Counted from the stretch's first letter, positions 44,585 to 54,181 are shown. The stretch is 64,000 nt of DNA from SpSt-501 sp963828345 (GCA_963828345.1 CAWHEZ010000025.1:242732-306731), one strand, 5' to 3'. A program made the numbers and translations. Notes: generated from the letters alone by a model not told the origin.

Positions 44585-45582
44585 GCGCCGGCTCCGGTGA
44601 TCGGGAAATGACAGCGGGCCTGGTGGCCGGGGGACAGGGGGGCCAGCGGGGGAAGCTCGCGGCGGCACCGTTCGGCCGCGCGGGCGCAGCGCGGTGCGAA
44701 CGCGCAGCCCGGCGGCAGGCGGTCGAGCCGCGGCGGCAGCCCCTCGATGGAGTGGAGGCGGTGCTGCTTCAGCCCCACCCGCGGCAGCGAGGCGAGCAGC
44801 CCGTGGGTGTACGGGTGCGCCGGCGATGCGAACAGCGTGAACACATCCGCGTGCTCGACCACCCGGCCGGCATACATGACCGCCACGCGGCGGCACATGT
44901 TGGCGATGACGCCCATGTCGTGCGTGATGAGGATCACGGCGGTCTGCCGCTCCCGGCAGAGCCGCTTGATCAGCTTCAGGACCTGCGCCTGCACGGTCAC
45001 ATCGAGGGCGGTGGTCGGCTCGTCGGCGATCAGCAGCGCGGGCTCGCAGGCGAGCGCCATGGCGATCATGACCCGCTGCCGCAGGCCCCCGCTCAGCTCG
45101 TGCGGGTACTGCTTCGCGCGCTCGTCGGCGGCGGGGATTTCCGTCGCCCGCAGCATCCGGAGCACTTCCGGGAGACGCTTGACGCGGCGCAAGCCCCGGT
45201 GGAAGCGGAAGACTTCGGCGATCTGGAACCCGACGGTCTTCACCGGGTTCAACGAGGTGAGGGGGTCCTGGAAGATCATGGAGATCTGCGCGCCCCGGAC
45301 CCTGCGCATCGCACGGGCGTCGAGCTCGAGCAGGTTCCGCCCCATGAACTCGATCCGCCCGCCGACGATCCTGCCCGGTGGGGATGACACCAGACCCAGG
45401 ATGGAGAGGGCGGTCACGCTCTTGCCGCAGCCCGACTCGCCCACCAGCCCTAATACCTCGCCCCGGCTCAAGGTCAGATCCACGCCGTCCACCGCTTTGA
45501 TAACCCCCTCGCGCGTGTGGAAGTGCGTCTGGAGCCCAGAGATGTTGAGGATTTCCGCGTCGGCCGGGAGCTGGGTCATCAA
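44581..45582 (-). CDS. Peptide ABC importer ATPase, DppD type
   Basis: 333 residues, first gene of the operon. Walker A GESGCGKS, Q-loop FQDPLTSLNPVKTVG, signature LSGGLRQRVMIAMAL, Walker B LLIADEPTTALD, H-loop ITHDMGV, and the C-terminal CAFAPRCARAAERC. The order on this strand is DppD, DppF, DppB, DppC, binding protein. The upstream 270 bp up to the divergent UxaA-type gene hold no recognisable coding sequence; a promoter is expected there but I cannot place it. Confidence 0.94.
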   Translation of the reverse strand: MMTQLPADAEILNISGLQTHFHTREGVIKAVDGVDLTLSRGEVLGLVGESGCGKSVTALSILGLVSSPPGRIVGGRIEFMGRNLLELDARAMRRVRGAQISMIFQDPLTSLNPVKTVGFQIAEVFRFHRGLRRVKRLPEVLRMLRATEIPAADERAKQYPHELSGGLRQRVMIAMALACEPALLIADEPTTALDVTVQAQVLKLIKRLCRERQTAVILITHDMGVIANMCRRVAVMYAGRVVEHADVFTLFASPAHPYTHGLLASLPRVGLKQHRLHSIEGLPPRLDRLPPGCAFAPRCARAAERCRRELPPLAPLSPGHQARCHFPITGAGA

Positions 45583-45852
45583 GCCATCCTGAAGGGGGGC
45601 GCTGTCAGCGCTGGTTTTATGGCGTCATGCCGAATATTTGTCAAGGAAGGCCATTCACCGTAGGGCCCATGCGGGGCGGCGGGATTCTCGATGCGCTGCT
45701 GCCGGGAAGCGTACTACGATAATCGACTTGATTGGGTCGGGATGGAGGGGTATGGGTAGTGCCGTTTTGGTTCGGGTTACCGGGGTCATACCGTGAGCCG
45801 AAAGGCACCGACAGGTTTTTGAATCAACCGCTAAACAGGGGCGAGGGCATTT

Positions 45853-46143
45853 ATGCGCAGGGACGCAATCGTGATCAAGAGACAGGACAATGTGGCAACG
45901 GCCATCCGGGATATCGAGGAAGGCAAAACGGCGACCGTCGGGATCGAAGATGAGACCCTGACGGTGCGGGTGATCCAGCCGATTCCTTTAGGCCATAAGC
46001 TTGCGTTGCGGCGCATTCAATCCGGCGAAGAAATTCTGAAGTATGGAGCGGTGATCGGCCGCGCGACCAAGGATATACAGGTCGGGGAGCATGTTCACGT
46101 GCACAATGTCGAAAGCACCCGCGCTCGCGGCGACTTGGCTTGA
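45853..46143 (+). CDS. UxaA-family small subunit (SAF domain), altronate dehydratase/sulfolactate lyase-like
   Basis: 96 residues. The SAF-domain pattern is clear: AIVIKRQDNVATAIRDIEEG, then IPLGHKLALRRIQSGEEILK, YGAVIGRATKDIQVGEHVHV and HNVES. In UxaA (altronate dehydratase) this domain is the N-terminus of one long protein; here it is a separate gene 31 bp before the large subunit, the arrangement also known for (2R)-sulfolactate sulfo-lyase SuyA/SuyB. The family removes water or sulfite from alpha-hydroxyacids. The exact substrate is not evident. Confidence 0.88.
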   Translation: MRRDAIVIKRQDNVATAIRDIEEGKTATVGIEDETLTVRVIQPIPLGHKLALRRIQSGEEILKYGAVIGRATKDIQVGEHVHVHNVESTRARGDLA

Positions 46144-46174
46144 ACCGGCATTATTAACGGAAGCGAGACGAACA

Positions 46175-47335
46175 ATGAAATTCATGGGATACCGAAGATC
46201 GGATGGCCGGGTGGGCACACGGAATTACGTGGGGGTGCTCTCTACAGTCGTCTGCGCCAATGAAGTGGCGCGCAATATCGCCGCGCAGGTCAAGGGCGCG
46301 GTTGCCTTCAGCCACCAGCAAGGGTGTTGCCAGACCCCGCCCGATCTCGATCGTGTTACGGAGTCCTTGATCGGCCTCGGCAGCAACCCCAACCTTGCGG
46401 CAGTCCTGCTGGTAAGCCTGGGATGCGAAGGCACCGATGTCGATCGGGTCAAGAAATCGATAGAAGATAGCGGCAAGCCGGTGCAGCTCGTGACGATACA
46501 AGAGGAGGGCGGGGCTGCGAACACCACCGCCAAGGGAGTGCTGGCCGCGCAGCACATGGCCGTTGCCGCTTCCCGCATCTCCCGTGTCGAATGCCCGGCG
46601 AGTGACCTGATCCTCGGCCTCAAATGCGGCAGTTCGGATACCACGAGCGGACTTGCCGCCAACCCGGCTGTCGGAGTTGCGGTGGAACGGCTGGTGGAGG
46701 AGGGGGGGACCGCTATTCTGGGCGAAGTCACCGAGGTGATCGGCGCTGAACACCTGCTCGCCAAACAGTGCAAGGACGAGACCGTCGCCCGGAGCCTTCT
46801 GAGGCTCGTGGACCGCATGGAGCAACGGGTCAAGGCCATGGGGGTCGATATGCGTGGGGGGCAGCCGACCCCCGGCAACATCAAGGGGGGGCTTACCACG
46901 ATCGAAGAGAAGTCCCTGGGGGCGATTGCCAAGATAGGCGGAACCGTTCTCCAGGCGGTCTACGAATACGCGCAGGCCCCACAGGTTAAAGGCCTGGTGT
47001 TCATGGACTCGCCCGGTCGGGAACCGGAGCTGTTAACGGGGATGGCCGCTGCCGGAGCGAACTTGATCGTATTCACCACCGGCCGGGGTGCGCCCCAGGG
47101 GTTTCCCTTTGTCCCGGTGGTCAAGGTGACCGGGAACGAGGTCACGTGGAACCGTCTGCAGGACCACATGGATATGTCGGTACACGGAGTCATGGATGGG
47201 GATGAGTCCCTGAAGCAAGCCGGGAAACGAATTTACGAAAAGTTGCTCGAAACCGCATCCGGTGTTGAAACCAAGGCCGAAGTGTCCGGTTACGTGCAGG
47301 CCATGGACATCTACGTAACCGGCCCAATAATTTGA
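46175..47335 (+). CDS. UxaA-family large subunit, altronate dehydratase/sulfolactate lyase-like
   Basis: 386 residues from MKFMGYRRSDGRVGTRNYVG at 46175. The start GYxRxDGRVGTRNY and VCANEVARNIAAQV are family hallmarks. Cys-containing motifs follow: QQGCCQTPPDL, LVSLGCEGTDV and LGLKCGSSDTTSGLAANPA, which supply metal or iron-sulfur ligands. Further are EVTEVIGAEHLL and GNIKGGLTTIEEKSLGAIAK, ending MDIYVTGPII. It works with the small SAF subunit just upstream. Candidates are altronate, galactarate-type or sulfolactate substrates. No sulfonate transporter or sugar-acid gene is adjacent to decide. Confidence 0.9.
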   Translation: MKFMGYRRSDGRVGTRNYVGVLSTVVCANEVARNIAAQVKGAVAFSHQQGCCQTPPDLDRVTESLIGLGSNPNLAAVLLVSLGCEGTDVDRVKKSIEDSGKPVQLVTIQEEGGAANTTAKGVLAAQHMAVAASRISRVECPASDLILGLKCGSSDTTSGLAANPAVGVAVERLVEEGGTAILGEVTEVIGAEHLLAKQCKDETVARSLLRLVDRMEQRVKAMGVDMRGGQPTPGNIKGGLTTIEEKSLGAIAKIGGTVLQAVYEYAQAPQVKGLVFMDSPGREPELLTGMAAAGANLIVFTTGRGAPQGFPFVPVVKVTGNEVTWNRLQDHMDMSVHGVMDGDESLKQAGKRIYEKLLETASGVETKAEVSGYVQAMDIYVTGPII

Positions 47336-47617
47336 TCGCCCCTTCGCCAGACGTCCAAGCAGGGTTCATCTATTTCAGCAGAGAGATCCTGCACATGGTC
47401 TCTGACAACTCGGCGTGATTCAAGGCCGATTTTTTCCTTCAACATCGAAGTGCGTCAGGCAAGGTAGGCGTGTCCACCGCGGGACTGTTTGCGACGGCCT
47501 GCAGCTCATTTCAGCTTCCGGGCTTTGTCATCCCGCCGGTGATAGGAAACCAAAAACCAACGCACACCAGGCCGGTGAGAACGACACCGGATTCAGCGTG
47601 AAAGGGGGGGGAGCGCG

Positions 47618-49309
47618 ATGCCGAAGAAGCGCATTCTGATCGTGGGCGGGGTCGCCGGCGGGGCGTCCTGCGCGGCGCGGGCCCGAAGGCTCTCGGAAAC
47701 TGCCGAGATCGTCATCTTCGACCGCGGCGACTACGTGTCCTTTGCCAACTGCGGGCTGCCGTATTACGTCGGCGATGTCATCCGCAAGGAGGACGATCTG
47801 CTGGTGGCCACACCGGAGTTGTTCCGGGAGCGGTTCAACATCGAGGTGCGCCTGCAGGCGGACGTGGTCGCCATCGACCGCAACCGGCAGACGATTTCCG
47901 TCAGGGACCTCCGGTCGGGCTCCGTTTACGAGGAGGCCTACGACGCCCTGGTCCTCTCTCCCGGGGCAACCCCCATCCGGCCAAACCTGTCGGGGATCGA
48001 TCTGCCCGGGATTTTTTCGCTGCGCACCATACCGGACAGCCGGCGGATCCGGGAGTGGATCGACCGCAGTCAGGCAAAGCGCGCCCTCATCGTGGGCGGC
48101 GGGTACATCGGCATGGAAATGACCGAGAACCTGGTCCGGCGGGGGCTCGCGGTCACGGTGGTCGAAATGCAGTCCCAGATCATGCCGCTGCTGGACCCGG
48201 AAATGGCCATGCCCGTCCAGACGCTGCTCGCATCGGAGGGGGTGCGTCTGCGGTTGAACGAAACCGTCACCGGCTTTGCCGCCGGGGAAAGCGGCTTGCT
48301 GCGCGTGCAGCTCGCGTCGGGCGCGGAGGAGTCGGCGGACCTGGTGCTGCTGTGCATCGGCGTGCGGCCCGAAACCGGGCTGGCGCGCGCGGCCGGGCTC
48401 GAGGTAGGAGAACACGGCGGCATCCGTGTGGACGCCCGCATGCGGACGAGCAGCCCCCACATCTGGGCGGTCGGCGACGCGGTCGAAGTCCGCGATGCGG
48501 TCACGCATCGGTACGCAGTCGTGCCGCTGGCCGGACCGGCCAACCGCCAGGGCCGGATCGCGGCCGACGTGATCATGGGGCGCGAGGCCAGCTTCCGCGG
48601 GGTCCAGGGGACTTCGGTGGTCGGCATCCTCGGATCGGTCGTCGCCTTCACCGGGCCGAGCGAGAAGGCGCTGCGCAAATTCGGGCTCTGGGACGATGGA
48701 TCTTACGAGAAGATCTACCTGCACCCCGGCCACCACGCCGGCTACTACCCCGGGGCGAGCCCGATCAGCCTGAAGCTGATCTTCCGGCGCGACGACGGAC
48801 GGGTCGTCAGCGCTCAGGCCTTCGGCAAGGAGGGCGTGGAGCGGCGCATCGACGTCATCGCCATGACGATCCAGAAAGGCGGCACGGTGTTCGACCTGGA
48901 GGAGGCGGAGCTGTGCTACGCGCCCCAGTTCGGCTCGGCCAAAGACCCCGTCAACATGGCCGGCATGATCGCGGCCAACGTCATTCGCGGCGACGCGCGC
49001 ATCGCGCACTGGGAGGACCTGGAACGCACGCCGGCCCTGATCCTGGACGTGCGCGACCCGGCCGAATTCAAGAGCGGGAGCATCCCCGGGGCCGCGCACA
49101 TCCCCCTGGACGAGCTGCGCCGGCGCATGGGCGAGCTGCCGCGGGACCGCGACATCTGGGCCTACTGCTTCGTGGGGCAGCGGTCGTACTACGCCTCCCG
49201 GGCGCTGCAGCAGTACGGCTACCGGATCAAAAATATCAGCGGCGGCTACAAGACCTTCCTGCAGTCCCGGCCGCCGGCCTTGGAACCCGCGGGCAAAAAG
49301 GCGGAATAA
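47618..49309 (+). CDS. CoA-disulfide reductase/NADH-dependent persulfide reductase-type flavoprotein with C-terminal rhodanese domain
   Basis: 563 residues. FAD-binding start ILIVGGVAGGASCAARARR, redox Cys in SFANCGLPYYVGD (residue about 44), NAD-binding ALIVGGGYIGMEMTENL, the second FAD motif SPHIWAVGDAVEV, and dimerisation region VVGILGSVVAFTGPSEKAL. After about residue 460 comes a rhodanese domain: ALILDVRDPAEFKSGSIPGA, then the catalytic Cys in WAYCFVGQRSYYASR. This CoADR-rhodanese fusion reduces CoA disulfide, CoA persulfides or polysulfides with NAD(P)H in anaerobes such as sulfur-metabolising bacteria. It sits after the UxaA-type pair with a 280-bp gap containing nothing recognisable, so co-regulation is uncertain. 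Confidence 0.93.
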   Translation: MPKKRILIVGGVAGGASCAARARRLSETAEIVIFDRGDYVSFANCGLPYYVGDVIRKEDDLLVATPELFRERFNIEVRLQADVVAIDRNRQTISVRDLRSGSVYEEAYDALVLSPGATPIRPNLSGIDLPGIFSLRTIPDSRRIREWIDRSQAKRALIVGGGYIGMEMTENLVRRGLAVTVVEMQSQIMPLLDPEMAMPVQTLLASEGVRLRLNETVTGFAAGESGLLRVQLASGAEESADLVLLCIGVRPETGLARAAGLEVGEHGGIRVDARMRTSSPHIWAVGDAVEVRDAVTHRYAVVPLAGPANRQGRIAADVIMGREASFRGVQGTSVVGILGSVVAFTGPSEKALRKFGLWDDGSYEKIYLHPGHHAGYYPGASPISLKLIFRRDDGRVVSAQAFGKEGVERRIDVIAMTIQKGGTVFDLEEAELCYAPQFGSAKDPVNMAGMIAANVIRGDARIAHWEDLERTPALILDVRDPAEFKSGSIPGAAHIPLDELRRRMGELPRDRDIWAYCFVGQRSYYASRALQQYGYRIKNISGGYKTFLQSRPPALEPAGKKAE

Positions 49310-49321
49310 CCTGCGGTTGTC

Positions 49322-50911
49322 CTATCCCCGCCGCAGGACGCGGCCCGCGCGTTCGGCCGTTACCCGGCCGTCCTGCGCGGCGATCCGGCCGTTGACGATG
49401 ACCATCCGGATGCCCGTGGGGAAGGCGCAAGGATTTTCGAACGTGGCGGTGTCCGCTATGGCGTCGGGGTCGAACAGCACGAGGTCCGCCTGGTATCCTG
49501 CAGCGATGCGCCCGCGGTCCTGGATGCCGAGCCTTCGGGCGGGCAATCCCGTCATCTTGTAGATGGCGGTGGCGAGCGGCAGCATGCTTCCGCTCGCTGC
49601 ACGAAATGCCCGAGCACGCGCGGGAACGTCCCATAGGCGCGCGGGTGCGTCGCGCTCCTGTCGTCTGTCCCCGGCAAGGGCCGCGCCGTCGGAGCCGACC
49701 GCCACCGTGTCGCTCCGCATAATCACCGCAAGATCGTCTTCGGAAAGCGAAAAAAACACGGCGCTCACCGCGGCCGCTTCTTCCACCACCAACCGCACGA
49801 CCGCATCCTCCGGCGGGACGTTCCAGTGCATTGCTACCTGTGCGAGGGATCGACCGCACAGCGCGCGGTTGCGCTCCGAGCCCGTGCCGGATATGCGGAT
49901 GCGCCCGGCCCCGCCGCGCTCGGCGAGTGCCGCCCGGATGTCGGCTCGCAGGCGAGTGTCCCGAGTCGCGCTCGTGAGCAGCTCCAGCATCGAGGACACC
50001 CCGCCGGCGTGGGCCCACGCGGGGATCAACACGGATAGCGCAGTCTGAGAGGCTTCGTACGGGTACTGGTCCGCGGCGATGTCGACCCCCGCCTGCCGCG
50101 CGTCGTTCAGGCGATCGAGCGCTTCCCGGCCCTTGCCCCAGTTCGCGAGGCCCAGCGCTTTGAGGTGCGAGACCTGCACCCTCACCCCGGTCGTGCGGCC
50201 GATGCGGATGGCCTCGTCGATGGCGTCGAGAAGGGTCGACGCTTCTCCGCGGATGTGACTGGAGTACATCGCACCGTGCTCGGCCAGCACCGAGGCGAGC
50301 TCGATCAACTCCTCGGCCGCGGCATAGCTGCCCGGGGGATAGATCAGCCCGGTCGAAAGCCCCCACGCGCCCTGGGAGAGTTGGCTGGACAGGAGCTCCT
50401 TCATCGCCTGCATCTCGCCCGGCTCGGGCGTGCGATTGTCCGACCCCATCACGGCCATGCGCAGCGGCCCGTGGGCCGCGAGCGGGGCGAGGTTCAGGCC
50501 GATCCCCACGGCCTCGACCTCGGCCGCGAACGATTGCATGTCCGTCCACGCCAGCCCCTTCGCGGGCAGGCGGAAGTCGTGCATTTTCAGAAACCCGAGC
50601 AGCAGCTCCCGTCGGCTTTCGGACACCGGGAAACACCCCAGCCCGCAGTTGCCGGTCACCTCGAGCGTGACGCCTTGAAGGAGCTTGCTCTCGGCCGACG
50701 GGTTCTCGAAAATGGTCGCGTCGGTGTGGGAGTGGATGTCGATGAAGCCGGGGGCCAGAACCAGCCCGGACGCATCGATAACGTCACCGGCGGGGCCCGC
50801 AACCTGCCCCACCTGCGTGATCCGGTCGCTGCCGACCGCCACATCCGCCGCGAAAGCCGGAGCCCCGGACCCGTCGACGATCGTGGCGTTTTTGAAAAGA
50901 TATGCGTTCAC
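49322..50911 (-). CDS. N-acyl-D-amino-acid deacylase (D-aminoacylase family amidohydrolase)
   Basis: 529 residues, intact. Zinc-site motifs match D-aminoacylases: APGFIDIHSHTDATIF (HxH), the bridging Cys in VTGNCGLGCFPV, His in YSSHIRGEASTLLDA, His in VQVSHLKALGLANWG, and the catalytic Asp in VAVGSDGAALAGD. C-terminal GYQADLVLFDPDAI and ENPCAFPTGIRMVIVNG close the beta-sandwich. The enzyme removes acyl groups from N-acyl-D-amino acids; some relatives act on N-acyl-D-glutamate or D-aspartate. It is downstream of an M20 amidohydrolase and a peptide importer on the same strand, suggesting uptake and deacylation of N-blocked amino acids. Confidence 0.92.
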   Translation of the reverse strand: MNAYLFKNATIVDGSGAPAFAADVAVGSDRITQVGQVAGPAGDVIDASGLVLAPGFIDIHSHTDATIFENPSAESKLLQGVTLEVTGNCGLGCFPVSESRRELLLGFLKMHDFRLPAKGLAWTDMQSFAAEVEAVGIGLNLAPLAAHGPLRMAVMGSDNRTPEPGEMQAMKELLSSQLSQGAWGLSTGLIYPPGSYAAAEELIELASVLAEHGAMYSSHIRGEASTLLDAIDEAIRIGRTTGVRVQVSHLKALGLANWGKGREALDRLNDARQAGVDIAADQYPYEASQTALSVLIPAWAHAGGVSSMLELLTSATRDTRLRADIRAALAERGGAGRIRISGTGSERNRALCGRSLAQVAMHWNVPPEDAVVRLVVEEAAAVSAVFFSLSEDDLAVIMRSDTVAVGSDGAALAGDRRQERDAPARLWDVPARARAFRAASGSMLPLATAIYKMTGLPARRLGIQDRGRIAAGYQADLVLFDPDAIADTATFENPCAFPTGIRMVIVNGRIAAQDGRVTAERAGRVLRRG

Positions 50912-50949
50912 CGCGGAATTCTTCCCCCGTTCAACCGGATCGAGTCATC

Positions 50950-52131
50950 CTATACTCGCAGAAAGTCGATGGCGGAGCAGACCATGGCTTCCGTCATGAT
51001 CGTGATCGCCTCTTCGTCGATGTCAAAGGTTGATTTGTGGCCGGGTGAGGTGATCCCTTTTTCCGGATTACTGCTGCCGACAAAAAAATAAGTGCCAGGA
51101 ATCTTTTCCAGGAAGTAGGCCATATCTTCTCCGCCCATCGATGGTTCCGGCATGCGCAGCATCCGTTCCGCCCCGAATACCCGGGTCAGGGTTTTTTCCA
51201 CCGCAGCGGTGATTTCGTCGTTGTTTATGGTTGGAGGGTATCCGAAGTGGTACGAGAAGGTATAGTCGGCACGCATGCCGCTTGTCACTCCGCGGATTAC
51301 CCGTTCAATGCGTTCGGGCATGCTCTGTCGCAGATCCGGGTCCAAAGCACGCACCGTTCCCTTCATAGCCACTTCATCCGCTATGATGTTGTAGGCATAG
51401 CCGCCGGTGATGGTCCCCACGGTTACGACCACCGGCTTGACGGGGTTGATTTCCCGGCTGGCGATCGTCTGCAGCGCGGCAACAACCTGGCTTGCCACAG
51501 CAATGGCGTCTACTCCCTGATGCGGTGCCGCTCCGTGACAGCCCTTGCCGATGATGGAGATGTCGATAGAATCCAGGCAGGCCATCGCGGCTCCATACCG
51601 CACGGCCACTTTCCCAACCGGGTAATCCTGCCAGACATGAGCACCGATGATTGCGTCCACTCCGTCCAACACGCCTTCCTCGATCATCGGTTTGGCGCCT
51701 CCGGGGCCTTCTTCCGCGGGCTGGAAGATAAACTTGACCGATCCGGCCAGTTCCTGGCGTAGTTCGCTCAGAACCATCGCCGCACCCAGTAATGCCGATG
51801 TGTGGGCATCGTGCCCGCAGGCATGCATGACCCCGGAGTTTACCGAAGCGAAGGGCAGACCGGTTTTTTCGGTGATAGTGAGTGCATCCATGTCCGCACG
51901 CAAGGCAACCATTTTCCCCGGATTGGCTCCACGCAAAATCGCAGCGACACCCGTTTTGGCGATGCCGGTTTTCATTTCGACACCCAGTCCGGCGAGTTTT
52001 TCGCTGACGAATTTCGCCGTGTTGTATTCTTGAAAACCGGGCTCCGGGTGCTGGTGTAAATAGCGGCGCATCTCAATGATTTTCGGCCCCAGGTCTTTAA
52101 TCCTTTGTCTGATCCAGCTGTCGTTCTTCAT
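50950..52131 (-). CDS. M20-family metal-dependent amidohydrolase (N-acyl-amino-acid/hippurate hydrolase type)
   Basis: 393 residues, intact. Features: RRYLHQHPEPGFQEYNTAKF, metal ligands in MHACGHDAHTSALLG and IFQPAEEGPGGAKPM (EE), dimerisation domain with GKGCHGAAPHQGVDAIAVAS, and MPEPSMGGEDMAYFLEKIP near the end. This subgroup hydrolyses N-acyl-L-amino acids, hippurate, indole-acetyl conjugates or acts as carboxypeptidase. Coding is less GC-rich than the first 40 kb. It lies 38 bp upstream of the D-aminoacylase gene and 55 bp downstream of an importer ATPase gene, so all three are probably co-transcribed. Confidence 0.93.
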   Translation of the reverse strand: MKNDSWIRQRIKDLGPKIIEMRRYLHQHPEPGFQEYNTAKFVSEKLAGLGVEMKTGIAKTGVAAILRGANPGKMVALRADMDALTITEKTGLPFASVNSGVMHACGHDAHTSALLGAAMVLSELRQELAGSVKFIFQPAEEGPGGAKPMIEEGVLDGVDAIIGAHVWQDYPVGKVAVRYGAAMACLDSIDISIIGKGCHGAAPHQGVDAIAVASQVVAALQTIASREINPVKPVVVTVGTITGGYAYNIIADEVAMKGTVRALDPDLRQSMPERIERVIRGVTSGMRADYTFSYHFGYPPTINNDEITAAVEKTLTRVFGAERMLRMPEPSMGGEDMAYFLEKIPGTYFFVGSSNPEKGITSPGHKSTFDIDEEAITIMTEAMVCSAIDFLRV

Positions 52132-52186
52132 GTGGCGTACTCCTCCTGCTCTATCGCGTCCGGTTCCCCGGGCGCAGGATTAACGT

Positions 52187-53149
52187 TCACGCACCCAGCC
52201 TGCCTGCAAAATGGCAGGCCACTAGTCCACCCGAGCCGTTGGCCGCTAATTCCGGCTCCGTTTCTCGGCAAATATCTTGACGATGCATGCACCGGCCGTA
52301 GAACCGGCATCCGGGTGGTGGATTGATGGGGCTGGGGATATCTCCTTCCAACAGAATCCGGGTCCGTCTCACATCCAGCTTGGGGATAGTCACGGCAGAC
52401 AACAATGCCTGAGTGTACGGATGTTTTGCTTGCTCAAAAATTGACCTGTAGTCGGCGACCTCAACGATTTTTCCAAGATACATCACTGCGATCCGTTTGC
52501 TCATATGCTTGACGACGCTCAGATTATGAGAGATGAACAGGTAGGTCAGGCCGAAATCCCGCTGCAACCCCTGGAGCAAATTCAGGACTTGCGCCTGAAT
52601 GCAGACATCCAGTGCAGAAACAGGCTCGTCCAGAACGATGAATTCCGGTTTAAGGGCCAATGCCCTGGCAATCCCCACCCGTTGCCGCCGGCCGCCGTCC
52701 AGTTCATGCGGGTAGCTGTTGATGAGCCGCTCCGCCAACCCGACGGTGTCCATCAGTCTTTTGATTTTATCCTGCGTTTCCTGCCGGGTTTTGCAAACAT
52801 TATTCACGTACAAGGGTTCTGCGATCAGTTCCGAAACAGTGAGCCGCGGATTCAGGGATGAGTAGGGGTCCTGAAAAACGATCTGCATTTTTTTCCGGGC
52901 TTCTTTCATCTGCCCGCGGCTGAACAGGAGCACGTTGTCGCCGTTATATGTAACCTGACCGCTGGTCGGCTCCAGTAAACGGATCAGCACCCTTCCGGTA
53001 GTGGATTTGCCGCAACCCGACTCGCCGACGAGGCCCAGCGTCTCTCCTTTTTCGATGTGGAAGTTTATATCATCCACTGCGTGCAGCAATCCCGTTTTCG
53101 TCACAAAGTATTTTTTCAGGTTTTTCACTTCTATCAAGGTTCCGGACAT
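52187..53149 (-). CDS. Peptide ABC importer ATPase, DppF type
   Basis: 320 residues from MSGTLIEVKNLKKYFVTKTG at 53149, which follows GAGGAG; the frame is open about 90 codons further upstream without family sequence. Walker A GESGCGKS, Q-loop FQDPYSSLNPRLTVS, signature region LDGGRRQRVGIARAL (usually FSGGQRQR, so the Ser is Asp and Gln is Arg here), Walker B FIVLDEPVSALD, switch ISHNLSVV (Asn in place of Asp). C-terminal CRFYGRCMHRQDIC. The two departures in signature and switch are unusual for an active ATPase pair member. Confidence 0.92.
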   Translation of the reverse strand: MSGTLIEVKNLKKYFVTKTGLLHAVDDINFHIEKGETLGLVGESGCGKSTTGRVLIRLLEPTSGQVTYNGDNVLLFSRGQMKEARKKMQIVFQDPYSSLNPRLTVSELIAEPLYVNNVCKTRQETQDKIKRLMDTVGLAERLINSYPHELDGGRRQRVGIARALALKPEFIVLDEPVSALDVCIQAQVLNLLQGLQRDFGLTYLFISHNLSVVKHMSKRIAVMYLGKIVEVADYRSIFEQAKHPYTQALLSAVTIPKLDVRRTRILLEGDIPSPINPPPGCRFYGRCMHRQDICRETEPELAANGSGGLVACHFAGRLGA

Positions 53150-53165
53150 ATGCTCCTCTGCTGCG

Positions 53166-54140
53166 TTATTTCGTCTTGTATAACAGACAGGAAACGACGT
53201 GTCCTGGTTCGACTTCGATCCGCCCGGGGATGGCTTGCGAACATTCCGCCATGGCCTTGGGGCACCGGGGATGAAACGAGCATCCCGTCGGCAGATCCGT
53301 CGGATCGGGCATAATGCCCTTGATGATGGATAACTGCTCCTGTTCGGCGTCAATGTCCGGAATCGCATGGAACAACGCCACGGTGTAGGGGTGGCATGGG
53401 TTGACGAACAACGCCCGTTTATCCGCATACTCGATCACGCTGCCGGCGTACAGGATGGCGACTTTGTCGCAAATATCGGCCACGATACCCAAGTCGTGAG
53501 TGATCAGGAGCATCGAGGTCTTGTACTTGTCCTTGAGATCCTTCATCAAGGCCAGCACCTGGGCCTGGATGGTCACATCCAGAGCGGTGGTGGGTTCATC
53601 GGCGATTAAAAGTCTGGGGTTGCAGGCCAGCGCGATGGCGATGACCACTCGCTGTTTCATCCCCCCACTGAATTGATGCGGATAATCTTTCGCCCGTTCG
53701 GTCTGGATGCCCACCGTTTCCAACATATGGTCCGCCTTCTCTAACGCCTGGGCGGGCGTTATATTTTCGTGCAGCCGGATCATCTCTGCAATTTGTTTCC
53801 CCACCGTCATGCTGGGGTTGAGCGATGTCATCGGATCCTGAAATATCATCGCTATTTTTTTGCCGCGGATATCCCGCATTTCATCACCCGACTTGCCGAG
53901 CAAATCCTGTCCTTCAAACAAGATTTTCCCACGGACGATTTCCCCGGGGGGGTGAGGAATCAACTGCATGATGGCCAGCGCTGCTGTGGTTTTGCCGGCG
54001 CCGGTTTCCCCGACAAACCCCAGGGTCTCGCCATATCCCAGGGACAGGTCAAGATGCTCCAGGGCTCGGACCGTTCCATCCTCCGTGACATAGCGTACCG
54101 CCAAATCCTCGATTTCCAGCAACTGTTGCTTATCGTTCAT
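53166..54140 (-). CDS. Peptide ABC importer ATPase, DppD type
   Basis: 324 residues from MNDKQQLLEIEDLAVRYV at 54140, preceded by GGAGAAG; a longer in-frame start at 54167 is possible. Walker A GETGAGKT, Q-loop FQDPMTSLNPSMTVG, signature FSGGMKQRVVIAIAL, Walker B LLIADEPTTALD, H-loop ITHDLGI, C-terminal CSFHPRCPKAMAEC. It lies 41 bp after the DppC-type gene and 16 bp before the DppF-type gene, all in one operon. Confidence 0.94.
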   Translation of the reverse strand: MNDKQQLLEIEDLAVRYVTEDGTVRALEHLDLSLGYGETLGFVGETGAGKTTAALAIMQLIPHPPGEIVRGKILFEGQDLLGKSGDEMRDIRGKKIAMIFQDPMTSLNPSMTVGKQIAEMIRLHENITPAQALEKADHMLETVGIQTERAKDYPHQFSGGMKQRVVIAIALACNPRLLIADEPTTALDVTIQAQVLALMKDLKDKYKTSMLLITHDLGIVADICDKVAILYAGSVIEYADKRALFVNPCHPYTVALFHAIPDIDAEQEQLSIIKGIMPDPTDLPTGCSFHPRCPKAMAECSQAIPGRIEVEPGHVVSCLLYKTK

Positions 54141-54181
54141 GGTGTTCTTCTCCGAATTCACAAACACGGACGTCGGGTCCG

